A DNA stretch of 64,000 bases from Bradyrhizobium nivariense (GCF_029846715.1 NZ_JARVWW010000005.1:124001-188000); one strand, 5' to 3'. Positions 33,266 to 42,478 are shown, counted from the stretch's first letter. Notes: generated from the sequence alone by a model not told the origin. Translations and numbers: made by a program.

Positions 33266-35977
33266 ATGGCGACCCCTGCGCAAAATCCGGAAATTCAGCT
33301 TGGCTTCGGGTCGCGGCCGCAGGGCAATGCGGTCACGTTGTTCGGCGCGAACATCTTCGTCGTTGGCTTCGACGACAGTTCCGACCTCCAGCAATCGCTG
33401 TACACGACCGGATCGGGCTTCACCGCCTCCAGTCTTGGCAACAAGGAATTGTGGTCGAACAGCCAGCTCAAGCTGGCGAACGGCTTTGAGCCGAAGAGCG
33501 TGGGCGCGTGCGCGCTTGCGCTGCAGTCCGGCGCGACCCCGGCGCTCTATTTGTTCTGGAATCAGTCGAACTTGTGGAAGGATTCGAGTGCCGGCGTCAT
33601 GGTGACGTGGCTGAACGAGGTCACACCACCGACGGGAAGCTCCAGCGCGCCGGCACCGAACTGGCTCGCCGGCTTCGTGCTGTGTGACGAAAACGGCCTC
33701 GGCATTCCTTTGCCGGCCGGGGCATCCATCAGCGCGATCTCTCTGGGATCGCAGGCGTTCCTGGTGGGAACCGTGCAGCCGACTCCGATCGAAACCGGCA
33801 AGCTCATGGATTTCGCGACGGTCGGGGTCTATTACGTGGCCGACCAGTTGCCGAAAAACACCGTCGTCACGAACGCGGGCACGTTCGGAACCTGGCCCGC
33901 GCGCAATGACACCTCGATGGCGCTGAGCGCAGCGGAAATCGGCGCACTGCTCCCTGCGGTTGCCGGCCGCTCGGGCGTGAGTCTCGACAATTTGATCAGC
34001 CTCGCGGTCACCCCGCAGGTCAGCGGCGCCGGCACCAACACCAGCAGCAACGATCTGGCGCTGAACCTGGTGATGTTCCTGACCCTCACCATGGCCGACG
34101 CGAAGGGGTCCGACAAAACCCAGTTCCAGGTCGCGGTGATCTGCCCGCTCGACGCCAACGGCTCGCCGGCCGCAGGGCCGCCCGCGCTCGCATGGTCGAG
34201 CGCGGCCGCCACCCAATCCCCCCTCACGATCCTGCCCGATCCTGCGGGCCGCATCATCGCCTGCGGATCGTCGGTCACCGACGAGAAGAATCTCGAGAAA
34301 GCACTGCTCATCGAGGTGTTCTCGACCTACGAACCGCTCGCCTATGCGAGCCAGTACACGCTGCCGGCCTCTTCGGCCGACACGAGCACGCCCGCCAGCA
34401 TGATGTTCATCGTCGACACCGGCAATGGATCACAGTCGGAACCGACGGCGAACGCGAACAACACCGGGAAGATGACGACCACCTCGTTTCCGCTGCTGCA
34501 GCTATTGTTCTACGGCGAGACGACGGTGGCGCAGGTGCAGCCGTTCGGTACAGTCACGTTGATCGCGAACTATGCCAACATCTCGCTAAACATACCGACT
34601 TACGGGCCCACCGTCGCGGTCACCGGAATCATCGAGGGACCGTACCCGGTTCCAAACGCGAACATCATCGGCTGGCAGTTCGAAGGCACGACCAACGATC
34701 TCGGCTCGGTCATATACGGAGCGACGCAAGGTACGAGCAGCCAAGGCCAGCAAGATTGGAACGTGGGCGCGAGTATCACGACCAACGGACAGATCGGAGT
34801 CTCGGCCGGCGTCGAATCGCTCGGCGAGGGCGGTGAAGCCGGCATCGCCTGGGATGCGTCGGTTTCCGGCGGCTACGCCAGGACGTGGTCGACCTCGACC
34901 TCGAGCACCCTCTCGGTGCCGCTCCAGCAGCCTGCGACCGCGAGCGTCACGTATGAGACAATGATCGGGCTGGGCATCATCCCGTACGGCACGGTGTTCG
35001 CGGCGCCGTCCACGATCTCGATCACCAACCTGCAGTTTTTCGACGCACAGAACAATTTGATCACAGACGGCACTCAGAACGTCGCGAGCTCGGCCTCAGC
35101 CCCGCAGGCGCCGATCTTCGCAGCGACCAGTGCGACCGTCGGCCAGTCCGACGGACACGACTACGTGCCGTTCCTGGTCACGCCCGGGGATCTCATGACC
35201 TATACGATCGATGGGGCGCGCCCGGACCTCACGCCCTGCGGCATCAACGCCACGATGGCGGCGCTGACCAACAACGCGATCACAGACTATTTCGGCGACG
35301 TGATCTGGCCGGCCGCGTTCGACTTCGGGGCGGCCGCCGGCGGGCCATCGCAGAAGTATCTGGATTTCTCCTGGTCCCTCGGCGGAGTGACCGGCGCCGC
35401 CTTCACGGCGCTAAAGACCTCCATGAATAGCGGCTCCTGGAATGTCGAGGCGTCGCTCGAGCTTGGCTGCTACTGGGACGACCATGAGGGGGTGCCGCTG
35501 CTCGGCGGTATCGAGACTTCGGGCAGCATCATGATCGGGGGATCGGGCGGCTATTCGAGCACGACGACCGACACGCAGACCGCGCAGTGGGGCGTTTCGC
35601 TCCAGCCATTCGCCACAAGCCCGCCGTGGGGGCCGCCGAACTGGGGCACGGTGCCGGACAGCGCGAAGCAGGCGATCGACCCGAACTGGGAAAATAACGT
35701 GATTGCGTCCTACCGCTTCGCGCTGTTCCTGCTGCCCGATCCGCGGCCCGGCGATGCGTCCGGACTGAGCCCGGGCTACTGGGTGCGGGAACTGCTCACC
35801 TACGGCAACAAGAACGCCACGACGGTGAACCCCAATGCGTCTCTTCCGAACAATCTCGATCCCGGCTCGGGCGCATGGAAGATCGTCTACGTGGTGCTGG
35901 AATTTCAGACCTATGCGGACATGAACAACGGCACCTACACGTATCATTACACGGATCCGGAAGGGAGATTCAGCTAG
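33266..35977 (+). CDS. Unrecognised 903-residue beta-rich protein with an internal repeat
   Basis: One intact frame from ATG 33266 (GGAAGAGG 8 bases upstream). No signal peptide, membrane helix or known catalytic motif. Composition is rich in Thr, Ser, Ala, Gly, Asn and Pro, low in charge, with many aromatic beta-strand-like segments. Residues 1-430 look like repeated short strands (ALYLFWNQSNLW, GVYYVADQLP, AVICPLDANGS), possibly a propeller. Two segments resemble each other: about 497-555 (WNVGASI ... SGGYARTWSTSTSSTLSVPLQ) and about 725-780 (WNVEASL ... GSGGYSSTTTDTQTAQWGV). These Ser/Thr alternating strands are reminiscent of aerolysin-type pore hairpins (speculative). Flanked by an AraC gene and a small ORF. 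Function unknown. Confidence 0.8.
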   Translation: MATPAQNPEIQLGFGSRPQGNAVTLFGANIFVVGFDDSSDLQQSLYTTGSGFTASSLGNKELWSNSQLKLANGFEPKSVGACALALQSGATPALYLFWNQSNLWKDSSAGVMVTWLNEVTPPTGSSSAPAPNWLAGFVLCDENGLGIPLPAGASISAISLGSQAFLVGTVQPTPIETGKLMDFATVGVYYVADQLPKNTVVTNAGTFGTWPARNDTSMALSAAEIGALLPAVAGRSGVSLDNLISLAVTPQVSGAGTNTSSNDLALNLVMFLTLTMADAKGSDKTQFQVAVICPLDANGSPAAGPPALAWSSAAATQSPLTILPDPAGRIIACGSSVTDEKNLEKALLIEVFSTYEPLAYASQYTLPASSADTSTPASMMFIVDTGNGSQSEPTANANNTGKMTTTSFPLLQLLFYGETTVAQVQPFGTVTLIANYANISLNIPTYGPTVAVTGIIEGPYPVPNANIIGWQFEGTTNDLGSVIYGATQGTSSQGQQDWNVGASITTNGQIGVSAGVESLGEGGEAGIAWDASVSGGYARTWSTSTSSTLSVPLQQPATASVTYETMIGLGIIPYGTVFAAPSTISITNLQFFDAQNNLITDGTQNVASSASAPQAPIFAATSATVGQSDGHDYVPFLVTPGDLMTYTIDGARPDLTPCGINATMAALTNNAITDYFGDVIWPAAFDFGAAAGGPSQKYLDFSWSLGGVTGAAFTALKTSMNSGSWNVEASLELGCYWDDHEGVPLLGGIETSGSIMIGGSGGYSSTTTDTQTAQWGVSLQPFATSPPWGPPNWGTVPDSAKQAIDPNWENNVIASYRFALFLLPDPRPGDASGLSPGYWVRELLTYGNKNATTVNPNASLPNNLDPGSGAWKIVYVVLEFQTYADMNNGTYTYHYTDPEGRFS

Positions 35978-36364
35978 CCACGGCTCAATGGCCGTTCGGC
36001 GGGGTCCAGCTCAGGGGCCTCGGAATTACGGAAGTGCGGGGACGATGCACGCGATGCGCGATCGAACCGGCAGGTCCGATCGCTTCAGTGCGATCAGACC
36101 AGCTTGTTCGCCGGAATCGCAAGCCTTTGTGGAGGTCGAAAGACGGCAGCGAAATCACCCTACTGCACATCCGTTAACCCCCGCTGGGAGCCGGAACATC
36201 GGTGGTCAGCCGACGTCGAGGTGGCCCACCGCAACGGCCTGCTCGCGCAGCCCCGAGTTTAATTCCGGAACCAGATCGCGCCCGCCCATTGCTGGCACTC
36301 TGCTTGCTCAGTCAGGACCAAAGTCTGGCCTTGGAAGAGAGGCCGTTTCAGATTGAGGCAAACG
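35978..36364. other. Intergenic region after the 903-residue gene, no gene seen
   Basis: 387 bases without a supported ORF, palindromic repeat or clear terminator. The ribosome site GAGG of the next small ORF lies at its end. Confidence 0.5.
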
Positions 36365-36613
36365 ATGCAAGAAGTGTCCCGTTCTGGTGCTGCTGGCGAA
36401 CTCAAGCTCGATGCGTTGGTCGCCGATTTGTGGTGGCGCGTTCGGCTCATCAACACCGACATTCTCGAAGAAGAGGCTAGAGCAGGGGTGTTTGACGTGC
36501 TTCAGCCGACATACCCGCTTCTTGCGCTTAATCTTCGCGCGCGACGCGACAATTTGGTCTCGACGATCGGCATGCTCGAGCAGCGTGCGAGATCACTGTC
36601 GGAAGCGGCTTGA
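36365..36613 (+). CDS. Small hypothetical protein (82 residues)
   Basis: ATG 36365 has GAGG 6 bases upstream. The sequence is helical and amphipathic: GELKLDALVADLWWRVRLIN, TDILEEEARAGVFDVLQPTY, then LLALNLRARRDNLVSTIGML. No signal or cysteine. I do not recognise a family, but the regular helix pattern and clean start suggest a real gene. Its 3' end faces the LuxR fragment. Confidence 0.55.
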   Translation: MQEVSRSGAAGELKLDALVADLWWRVRLINTDILEEEARAGVFDVLQPTYPLLALNLRARRDNLVSTIGMLEQRARSLSEAA

Positions 36614-36626
36614 GGGCGGTCTTCGG

Positions 36627-36896
36627 TCACACCGGAAACGTCAGCGACTTCGCGGGCCTCACCAGATCGACCTGGCGCCGGCAGCCCGTCTTTTCGAAGA
36701 CGTGAATGAGGTGGCTCTTCACGGTGCTGACGGAAACGCCGAGCAAACTCGAGATCGCGTCTCGCGTGTGTCCCTCGCAGATGAGCTCGAAGATGCGAAT
36801 CTCGGCCGGCGTCAGGTCATAGAGCTGGTTGAGCGCATCGTGAGGCAATCGCGGCGGCGGGATCGGGATGCCGATGCCCTTTTGCCCGAGCGTCAT
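36627..36896 (-). pseudogene. LuxR-type HTH fragment (C-terminal end of a larger regulator)
   Basis: 89 residues. The GerE-type HTH is intact: YDLTPAEIRIFELICEGHTR, then DAISSLLGVSVSTVKSHLIH and VFEKTGCRRQVDLVR. Proteins ending this way in this group are usually several hundred residues with a PAS-like sensor, missing here. The upstream side stops at about 36895, exactly where an EAL-domain fragment begins on the other strand. It could still make a free HTH protein from ATG 36896, but a truncated gene is more likely. Confidence 0.72.
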
Positions 36897-37221
36897 CGCG
36901 CTTGACGACTTCGGTGTCGGTTACTCGTCATTGTCCTATCTGACGGCCTTTCCGTTCGACAAGGTCAAGATCGACAAATCCTTCATCGACAGGATTGACC
37001 GCTGCGAGAACGTCGCCGTGCTGAAATCCATCGTGCAGCTTGCGAAGACCTTGAAGCTCACGATCGTCGCCGAGGGTGTCGAGACCTCCGAACAGGTCAG
37101 ACGGCTCCATTCGCTCGCGATTCCGCTCGGCCAGGGCTTTTTCTTCAGCAAGCCCGTGCCTCTGGCCGACCTGTCATGGCAAGGCCTCGCCCCGCGGCGG
37201 AGACGGCAGGCGGTGGCGTGA
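36892..37221 (+). pseudogene. EAL-domain (c-di-GMP phosphodiesterase) C-terminal fragment
   Basis: The frame opens with VIALDDFGVGYSSLSYLTAF, the DDFGxGYSS metal/catalytic block of EAL domains, followed by VKIDKSFIDRI, LTIVAEGVETSEQ and QGFFFSKPVPL. This is the last 108 or so residues of a domain of about 240; the EAL signature half is gone. No start codon or ribosome site of its own belongs to the family sequence. The break at 36892-36896 coincides with the truncated LuxR gene, so one deletion or rearrangement probably removed both N-termini. Confidence 0.8.
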
Positions 37222-37371
37222 GGCGTCTCGACGCCCGCGCGGCCGGCGGCGGATGCAACGGGCACCATCGCATGGCTCGAATGCCTCCAGCGTTTGCCGC
37301 AGGCATGAGTTGAATTCACACGCCGTCCGTCCGTGCTATGGCTGTTCCCGCAACTTCCGCGAGGACAACCC

Positions 37372-38034
37372 ATGCTCCCCCTTCCCGCCGATATCTTCAC
37401 CGAGCCCGAGGACGTCTCGCCCGACGGCCTTGCCAATCTTGGCCCGCTCCGCCGTCTCGCCGGCGTCTGGCAGGCCGAGAAGGGTATCGACATCAATCCG
37501 AAGGCGGAGGGGCCGGAGCGGCGGACCTTCATCGAGCGCATCCGGATGGACCCGATCGATCCGCAGGCCAACGGGCCGCAGCTGCTCTATGGGCTGCGCT
37601 ATCACATCCACATCAACACGCCCGAGGAAGACATCACCTTTCACGACCAGGTCGGCTACTGGTTGTGGGAGCCCGCGACCGGGTTGATCATGCAGACGCT
37701 GGCGATCCCGCGCGGGCAGGTGCTGCTGGCGTCGGGCAAGGCCGGGCCCGACGACAAAGAGATCTCCGTCACCGCGAAGCGCGGCGACACCGCTTACGGG
37801 ATCTGCTCGACTGATTTTCTGGAACAAGCCTTCCGCACCGACGCTTACCGCTGCGACATCACCTTCAACGACGACGGCAGCTGGACCTATCTGATCCAGA
37901 CCGAGTTGTTCGTACGCGGCGCGCCGTTCAACCATCGCGACACCAACACGGTCCAGCTCGTCGCGCCGCCAAAGCTCAATCCGCTCGCGGTGATCGTGAA
38001 CGATCGCGCCAAGGGGAATGGGCCGGCCGCCTGA
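37372..38034 (+). CDS. FABP-like/heme-binding beta-barrel family protein (DUF1794 type)
   Basis: 220 residues. The family motif for the barrel opening is LGPLRRLAGVWQAEKG, followed by GLRYHIHIN, FHDQVGYWLWEPATG and LIMQTLAIPRGQVLLA. Related nitrobindin-type proteins bind heme with a His; the bacterial longer forms are annotated FABP family. ATG 37372 has GAGG 8 bases upstream. It is followed 19 bases later by a RibD-like reductase gene, so the two are probably co-transcribed. Confidence 0.82.
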   Translation: MLPLPADIFTEPEDVSPDGLANLGPLRRLAGVWQAEKGIDINPKAEGPERRTFIERIRMDPIDPQANGPQLLYGLRYHIHINTPEEDITFHDQVGYWLWEPATGLIMQTLAIPRGQVLLASGKAGPDDKEISVTAKRGDTAYGICSTDFLEQAFRTDAYRCDITFNDDGSWTYLIQTELFVRGAPFNHRDTNTVQLVAPPKLNPLAVIVNDRAKGNGPAA

Positions 38035-38053
38035 ATTCCGCCCGGAGATACGC

Positions 38054-38767
38054 ATGAAGCCCTACGTGATCTGTCTGATGCACTCCAGCCTGGATGGCCG
38101 CACGCATCCGAGCCGCTGGCGCCCGAAGGGGGCGGGCACGGACTGGTTCGAGAAGGTCCATGACGAGCTCGGTGGCGATGCCTGGGTGATCGGCCGCGTC
38201 ACCGGCTCGGAGTTCGCCAAGGGCAAGCCGTATCCCACGACGACGGATGCGAAATTTCCGCGCGAAAACTGGTTCGCGCGGCGCGACGCGAAAACCTATG
38301 GCGTCGTGCTCGATGCGCATGGGAAGATCGGCTGGGGCCGCTCCGATATCGGCGGCGATCCGATCGTCGTCGTGCTGACCGAGAGCGTCTCCGATTCGCA
38401 TCTCGTTGGGCTCCGCGGCGAGGGCGTGTCCTATATCTTTGCCGGCAAGTCCGAGATCGACCTGGCGCTGACGCTGGACATTCTCAATCGCGAGCTTGGC
38501 GTGAAGCGCTTGCTGGTCGAGGGCGGCGGCGTCGCCAACGGCGCATTTCTGCGCGCCGGTCTCATCGACGAATTCAATCTGATCCTTAGCCCTGCGATCG
38601 ATGGTGCGAGGGGCGCACCCTTCGTGTTCGATTCGACGGAAGCAGACGGCGACCGGCGTGCACCGCTGACTGCGATGACGCTGGAGAGCACGCGGGATCT
38701 CGGCGGCGGCGTCCTGCTGCTGCGCTATCTGATCCAGAACGACCTGCAGCAGGCTGCGGGCACGTAA
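38054..38767 (+). CDS. RibD/dihydrofolate reductase-family reductase
   Basis: 237 residues, stand-alone RibD C-terminal (DHFR-like) domain. MKPYVICLMHSSLDGRTHPS opens the fold; GDAWVIGRVTGSEFAKG, LVEGGGVANGAFLRAGLIDE and FNLILSPAIDG are the NADPH and substrate blocks. No deaminase domain is present, so it is not the bifunctional riboflavin enzyme. It is a predicted NADPH-dependent reductase of unknown substrate. The flavin amine oxidase gene follows after 8 bases. Confidence 0.87.
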   Translation: MKPYVICLMHSSLDGRTHPSRWRPKGAGTDWFEKVHDELGGDAWVIGRVTGSEFAKGKPYPTTTDAKFPRENWFARRDAKTYGVVLDAHGKIGWGRSDIGGDPIVVVLTESVSDSHLVGLRGEGVSYIFAGKSEIDLALTLDILNRELGVKRLLVEGGGVANGAFLRAGLIDEFNLILSPAIDGARGAPFVFDSTEADGDRRAPLTAMTLESTRDLGGGVLLLRYLIQNDLQQAAGT

Positions 38768-38775
38768 GCATCGGC

Positions 38776-40047
38776 ATGCCGGGACAATCAGAGCATATCG
38801 TCATCGTCGGAGCCGGCGCGGCCGGCCTGATGGCGGCGCGCGAGCTGGCGCGCGCAGGCAGGACAGTGACGATCCTGGAGGCGCGCGAGCGCTGCGGCGG
38901 CCGCATCCATCCGCTGTCTACTTCGGAGTTCGGCTACCCCGCCGATGGCGGCGCCGAATTCGTCCACGGCGAGGCGCCGGTCACGCGCGCTTTGCTGCGT
39001 GAGGCCGGGCTATCCCTTCAGGAGATCGAAGGCCAGCAGTGGAGCTTCGCCGGCGCAGACATCGTGCGCGAGGATCGCGACGATCCGCATGAGGCTGAGC
39101 TGCAGGCCGTGCTGCGGGACTTGAACGACGACCTCACCGTCGCCGATTTCCTGCGCCGGTATTTTGCCGGGAATGAGTACGCACGGCTGCGCCATTCGAT
39201 CGAGCGGATGGTCGAGGGCTACGACGCGGCCGACCCCGAGCGCGCCTCCACGCTGGCGCTGCGCGAGGAATGGATGGATGGCGGGCACTCGCCGCAGGCG
39301 CGCATCGAGGGCGGCTATGGTGCGCTGATCGACTTCCTGACGGCCCAGTGCCGCAGGCTTGGCGTGGCGTTTCGCTTCGGCTGCGTGGTGTCGGCGATCG
39401 AGGAGGAGCGCGGCGCGATCGCCGTTCGCTGCGTCGGCGGCGACGTGCATGGCTGTGATCGCGTGATCCTCACTGTTCCGTTGCCGTTGCTGCGCGAGAT
39501 CGGGCTGCCGAGTAGCGCGCGCGCGAAGGCCGCGTCTGCCGACGACATCGGCTTCGGCAATGTCGTCAAGATCCTGCTGAGCTTCACGCGGCCATGGTGG
39601 CGCGAGCGCAAGGAAGAGCTCGCAGACATGACCTTCCTTTTGTCCGACCAGACCATCCCGGTGTGGTGGACGCAATATCCGAACCGGCATCCCGTGCTCA
39701 CCGGCTGGTTCGGCGGCCCGCGCACGGCAGCGCTGTCGCAGCTCGACCGGCAAGCGCTGATCGATGCCGGGCTCGATTCGCTTGCTACCGTCTTCGACCT
39801 GTCGCGCGAGGACCTCGCGCGCGAACTCGTCGCGGCCGCTGCGACCAACTGGGCGCACGATCCCTTCGCCCGCGGCGCCTATTCCTGGGCAACGCCGCGA
39901 ACGCGCGAGGCGCAAACGATCCTCGCGCGCGCCGACGGTCCGGTGCTGTTCTCCGGCGAGGCGCTCTATCGCGGAGCCGACATGGGCACAGTCGAGGCGG
40001 CGCTGGCGAGCGGTCAGGAGACGGCGGGGATGATCTTGCGGGGATAG
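38776..40047 (+). CDS. Flavin-dependent amine oxidase
   Basis: 423 residues. The FAD Rossmann motif VIVGAGAAGLMAARELARAG is followed by VTILEARERCGGRIHPL; ADGGAEFVHGE, ARIEGGYGALIDFL and C-terminal FSGEALYRGADMGTVEAALA complete the FAD site typical of monoamine oxidase/polyamine oxidase proteins. Oxidises an amine to an imine with H2O2 release. Probably last gene of the unit starting at 37372, since a strong bidirectional hairpin follows. Confidence 0.9.
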   Translation: MPGQSEHIVIVGAGAAGLMAARELARAGRTVTILEARERCGGRIHPLSTSEFGYPADGGAEFVHGEAPVTRALLREAGLSLQEIEGQQWSFAGADIVREDRDDPHEAELQAVLRDLNDDLTVADFLRRYFAGNEYARLRHSIERMVEGYDAADPERASTLALREEWMDGGHSPQARIEGGYGALIDFLTAQCRRLGVAFRFGCVVSAIEEERGAIAVRCVGGDVHGCDRVILTVPLPLLREIGLPSSARAKAASADDIGFGNVVKILLSFTRPWWRERKEELADMTFLLSDQTIPVWWTQYPNRHPVLTGWFGGPRTAALSQLDRQALIDAGLDSLATVFDLSREDLARELVAAAATNWAHDPFARGAYSWATPRTREAQTILARADGPVLFSGEALYRGADMGTVEAALASGQETAGMILRG

Positions 40048-40062
40048 GCTGCCGAGCAAGAA

Positions 40063-40087
40063 AAAGGCCCGCATCCCGCGGGCCTTT
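40063..40087. terminator. Bidirectional rho-independent-like terminator
   Basis: AAAGGCCCGC and GCGGGCCTTT form a perfect 10-bp stem with loop ATCCC, flanked by A-run and T-run. It lies between the convergent amine oxidase and His-rich protein genes. Confidence 0.85.
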
Positions 40088-40091
40088 CGTC

Positions 40092-40412
40092 TTACCAGCG
40101 GCTGCCGCCGAAGCCGAATGTCACGCCGGGACCGCCGCCGCCGTAAGATCCGTACGGTCCACCGCCGTAATAGCCGTGATGCCGCGGATAATAGCCGTAG
40201 CTGCGGTAGTGCGGACGATGAAAGCCGTGATGATGGTGAGGACGCCAGTGATGGCGCTGGCCATGATGGTGGTGCCTGTACTGCGCGCTGATATCGGTCG
40301 ACTGGCCGGCTGGCGCGTTCTGTTTCGCGCTTGAATGATTGGCCGCGTTCGCCGCCGAGCCGCCGGCAAGCGCCGCAGCACCGACGGCCATCGCGACAAA
40401 GAGATACTTCAT
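40092..40412 (-). CDS. Small secreted His/Gly/Tyr-rich protein
   Basis: 106 residues from ATG 40412. Signal peptide MKYLFVAMAVGAAALAGGSA, cleaved near AANA. The mature part is dominated by histidine clusters (YRHHHHGQRHHWRPHHHHGF) and a Gly/Tyr tail (HGYYGGGPYGSYGGGG). Such proteins are common in Bradyrhizobium and may bind metals in the periplasm (inference from composition). Confidence 0.75.
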   Translation of the reverse strand: MKYLFVAMAVGAAALAGGSAANAANHSSAKQNAPAGQSTDISAQYRHHHHGQRHHWRPHHHHGFHRPHYRSYGYYPRHHGYYGGGPYGSYGGGGPGVTFGFGGSRW

Positions 40413-40575
40413 GTCATCACTCCAGTTGAATGTCGTGTGACAACAGATGAGCATGCTGCGCGTTCCGGCCAGTGCGGGCGTCGAAACGACGCAGTTTCAT
40501 CGGCATCCGAGTCGCGAATGCGTGCGTGTCGTGAGATTTATTGTCGCATCACCGGCGTTGATCGCAGCTCTGCCA

Positions 40576-41145
40576 TCACTCTGCCGCGAATGACGCAATC
40601 ACGTCATCGGTGGTGACGATGCGTGCGAATTCGCCGTTGAGATTCGACAGCGTCATCGCATGGATCTCCTCGGCGGAATGCTTGTCGCCATCCGGCCCGA
40701 TCCGCTCGAACGTCCAGGTCGCGTCGCGCACCAGCTGCGTGTCGAAGCCGAGATTTCCGGCCATCCGCGTCGTCGTCTCGACGCAATGATTGGTGGTGGC
40801 GCCGCAGATGACGAGCGTGCCGATGTTGCCTGCGCGCAGTCGCTTCTCCAGATCGGTGCCGATGAAGGCGCTGTTGACGCGCTTGACGATCACGATCTCG
40901 CCCGGCTGCTCGCGCGCCTCGTCCTTGACGGCATAGCCGGAGCTCGTCGGCAGAAATGAGGAGGACGGTTTGGTGCCCTCATGACGAATGTGGAAGATCG
41001 GCGCGCCGCTCGTTCTGAATGCCTTCAGGAGATCGACGATGCGCGCCAGCGCATCCGGATTGTTGCGCCGCTTGCCCGCCGCCTCCCATTGGTCGAACGC
41101 GCGCTGGACGTCGACGACGATGAGGGCAGGGAGAGGGCGGGGCAT
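40576..41145 (-). CDS. Isochorismatase-family cysteine hydrolase
   Basis: 189 residues. Catalytic triad visible: Asp in LIVVDVQRAFDQW, Lys in IVIVKRVNSAFIGTDLE and Cys in LVICGATTNHCVETTTRMAG with the preceding cis-peptide. Hydrolyses amides or ethers of small molecules (nicotinamidase/isochorismatase-like superfamily). Stand-alone gene; the substrate is not evident. Confidence 0.9.
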   Translation of the reverse strand: MPRPLPALIVVDVQRAFDQWEAAGKRRNNPDALARIVDLLKAFRTSGAPIFHIRHEGTKPSSSFLPTSSGYAVKDEAREQPGEIVIVKRVNSAFIGTDLEKRLRAGNIGTLVICGATTNHCVETTTRMAGNLGFDTQLVRDATWTFERIGPDGDKHSAEEIHAMTLSNLNGEFARIVTTDDVIASFAAE

Positions 41146-41260
41146 GAGGAGCGGCTTTCAGACTTGCTTGCTGCGCCAACTATGCGAGGCGAGGAGGACA
41201 ACGCGCAATGTCAATCTTCCCTCGTTTTGCGACGCCATTGCGGGCTACGCGCTCTCATCC

Positions 41261-41608
41261 TCACGGATGCGGATCGGGGAAACCGTGGCGTTCGGAGAGT
41301 GCGGCGAGGATTGCGTCCTTGTCGGCAATGAACGCGCGGCCATGATGGCTGCCGGTCTGGTGCGGCGAGGTCGCTCCAATCGCCAGCACGAGCAGCGGCA
41401 GCGACTGGTTCTCCTCGCCGACCAGCGCGATCACCGGCTGCCGTGGGCGCGGCCACGCGATGCGCTCGACGTCGAGCGTCTCGGCGAGCTGCGGAAACGA
41501 GACCAGCACGCCTTCGATCAACGCGCAATGCCAGCAATAGAAATGGCGGCCCGGAAAGGCCGGATCCCCGAAACCGGGACGCAGCAGAAACAGGCGGTCG
41601 CGCATCAT
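41261..41608 (-). CDS. DUF3088 family protein
   Basis: 115 residues from ATG 41608 (GGAG 6 bases upstream). MMRDRLFLLRPGFGDPAFPG, then FYCWHCALIEGVLVSFPQLA with a CxxC pair in a thioredoxin-like N-terminus, and QPVIALVGEENQSLPLLVLA. DUF3088 is a thioredoxin-fold family of unknown role. Single gene. Confidence 0.8.
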   Translation of the reverse strand: MMRDRLFLLRPGFGDPAFPGRHFYCWHCALIEGVLVSFPQLAETLDVERIAWPRPRQPVIALVGEENQSLPLLVLAIGATSPHQTGSHHGRAFIADKDAILAALSERHGFPDPHP

Positions 41609-41687
41609 GGGTCGCTCCGAATCATGGCCGCGATCATACACAATGACTGATGTCCGGCGGCCGGCTTCCGCCAGGATGGGGATGCCG

Positions 41688-42281
41688 CTACTTGAACGGA
41701 TCCTGGATCGATGGCGCCGACTGCCTGATACGACGCACGCTCACCGGCCTGCCGTCGGAAACGAACAGCAGTTCGTAGCGGCGGCCCTCGCTGTCGGTGG
41801 CAGAGCAGGTGACATCAGTCACCTTCTTGGCGGCGAAATTGCCGGTCTGGCGGCAGAGGCCGGTGGAGGTCTGCTCGGCCGGCACCGGCAGCCCGTCCAC
41901 CTTGGGCCGGTCCTTGGAGTTGAGCAGCATACGGTCGATCGGCAGCTCGTAGGAATTGTCGTCGGCGCGCTTGCCGTTCTCACCGGAGAACGACACGACG
42001 TGATTGTCGTCGGAGGGATCGTCGACCGCGACCGCGAAATTGACCCGGCCCCGGTCGCCGTGGGCGTAGGCCACCGTCTTGCAGCCGAAGGTGCGGCCGG
42101 CGACCTTCAGCGTCTTGCAGTGGCCGGACATCAGCGCCAGCAGGTCGACAAAGGCGTTCTGCTGTCCGGGCGGATTGTTGACGGGGATCGGCGCGGAAGA
42201 CTCGGCAAAACAAGGGCTTGCCAAGGGGACGAAGGTGGCGACGAGGGCGGCAGCAGCGAGGATGGGTCGGCAGAGGCGCAT
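41688..42281 (-). CDS. Secreted hypothetical protein
   Basis: 197 residues from ATG 42281. Signal peptide MRLCRPILAAAALVATFVPL, cleaved near CFAES. The mature part has paired Cys (SGHCKTLKVAGRTFGCKTVA and LCRQTGN, VTCSATDSEG), suggesting two disulfides. No catalytic motif recognised. GTG 42293 is an alternative start. The frame stays open far upstream but that part is antisense to the next gene. Confidence 0.7.
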   Translation of the reverse strand: MRLCRPILAAAALVATFVPLASPCFAESSAPIPVNNPPGQQNAFVDLLALMSGHCKTLKVAGRTFGCKTVAYAHGDRGRVNFAVAVDDPSDDNHVVSFSGENGKRADDNSYELPIDRMLLNSKDRPKVDGLPVPAEQTSTGLCRQTGNFAAKKVTDVTCSATDSEGRRYELLFVSDGRPVSVRRIRQSAPSIQDPFK

Positions 42282-42478
42282 CGGAAGGCTCACATGCCAG
42301 GGAACCACGGAAAAGTTCCGTCCGATAACCATCGAACCGCAAATTGGTTGCGATCCCGTTTGTCCTGTCGAATCCGCCTGGAATACCACCGCGCCACCCC
42401 AACGGCGATTCGCGCATATCGCCCAACCCATTCCCGGACGGCACTTGCCGCCAGGCCGGTGTTTTTTTCGTGGCAGAG

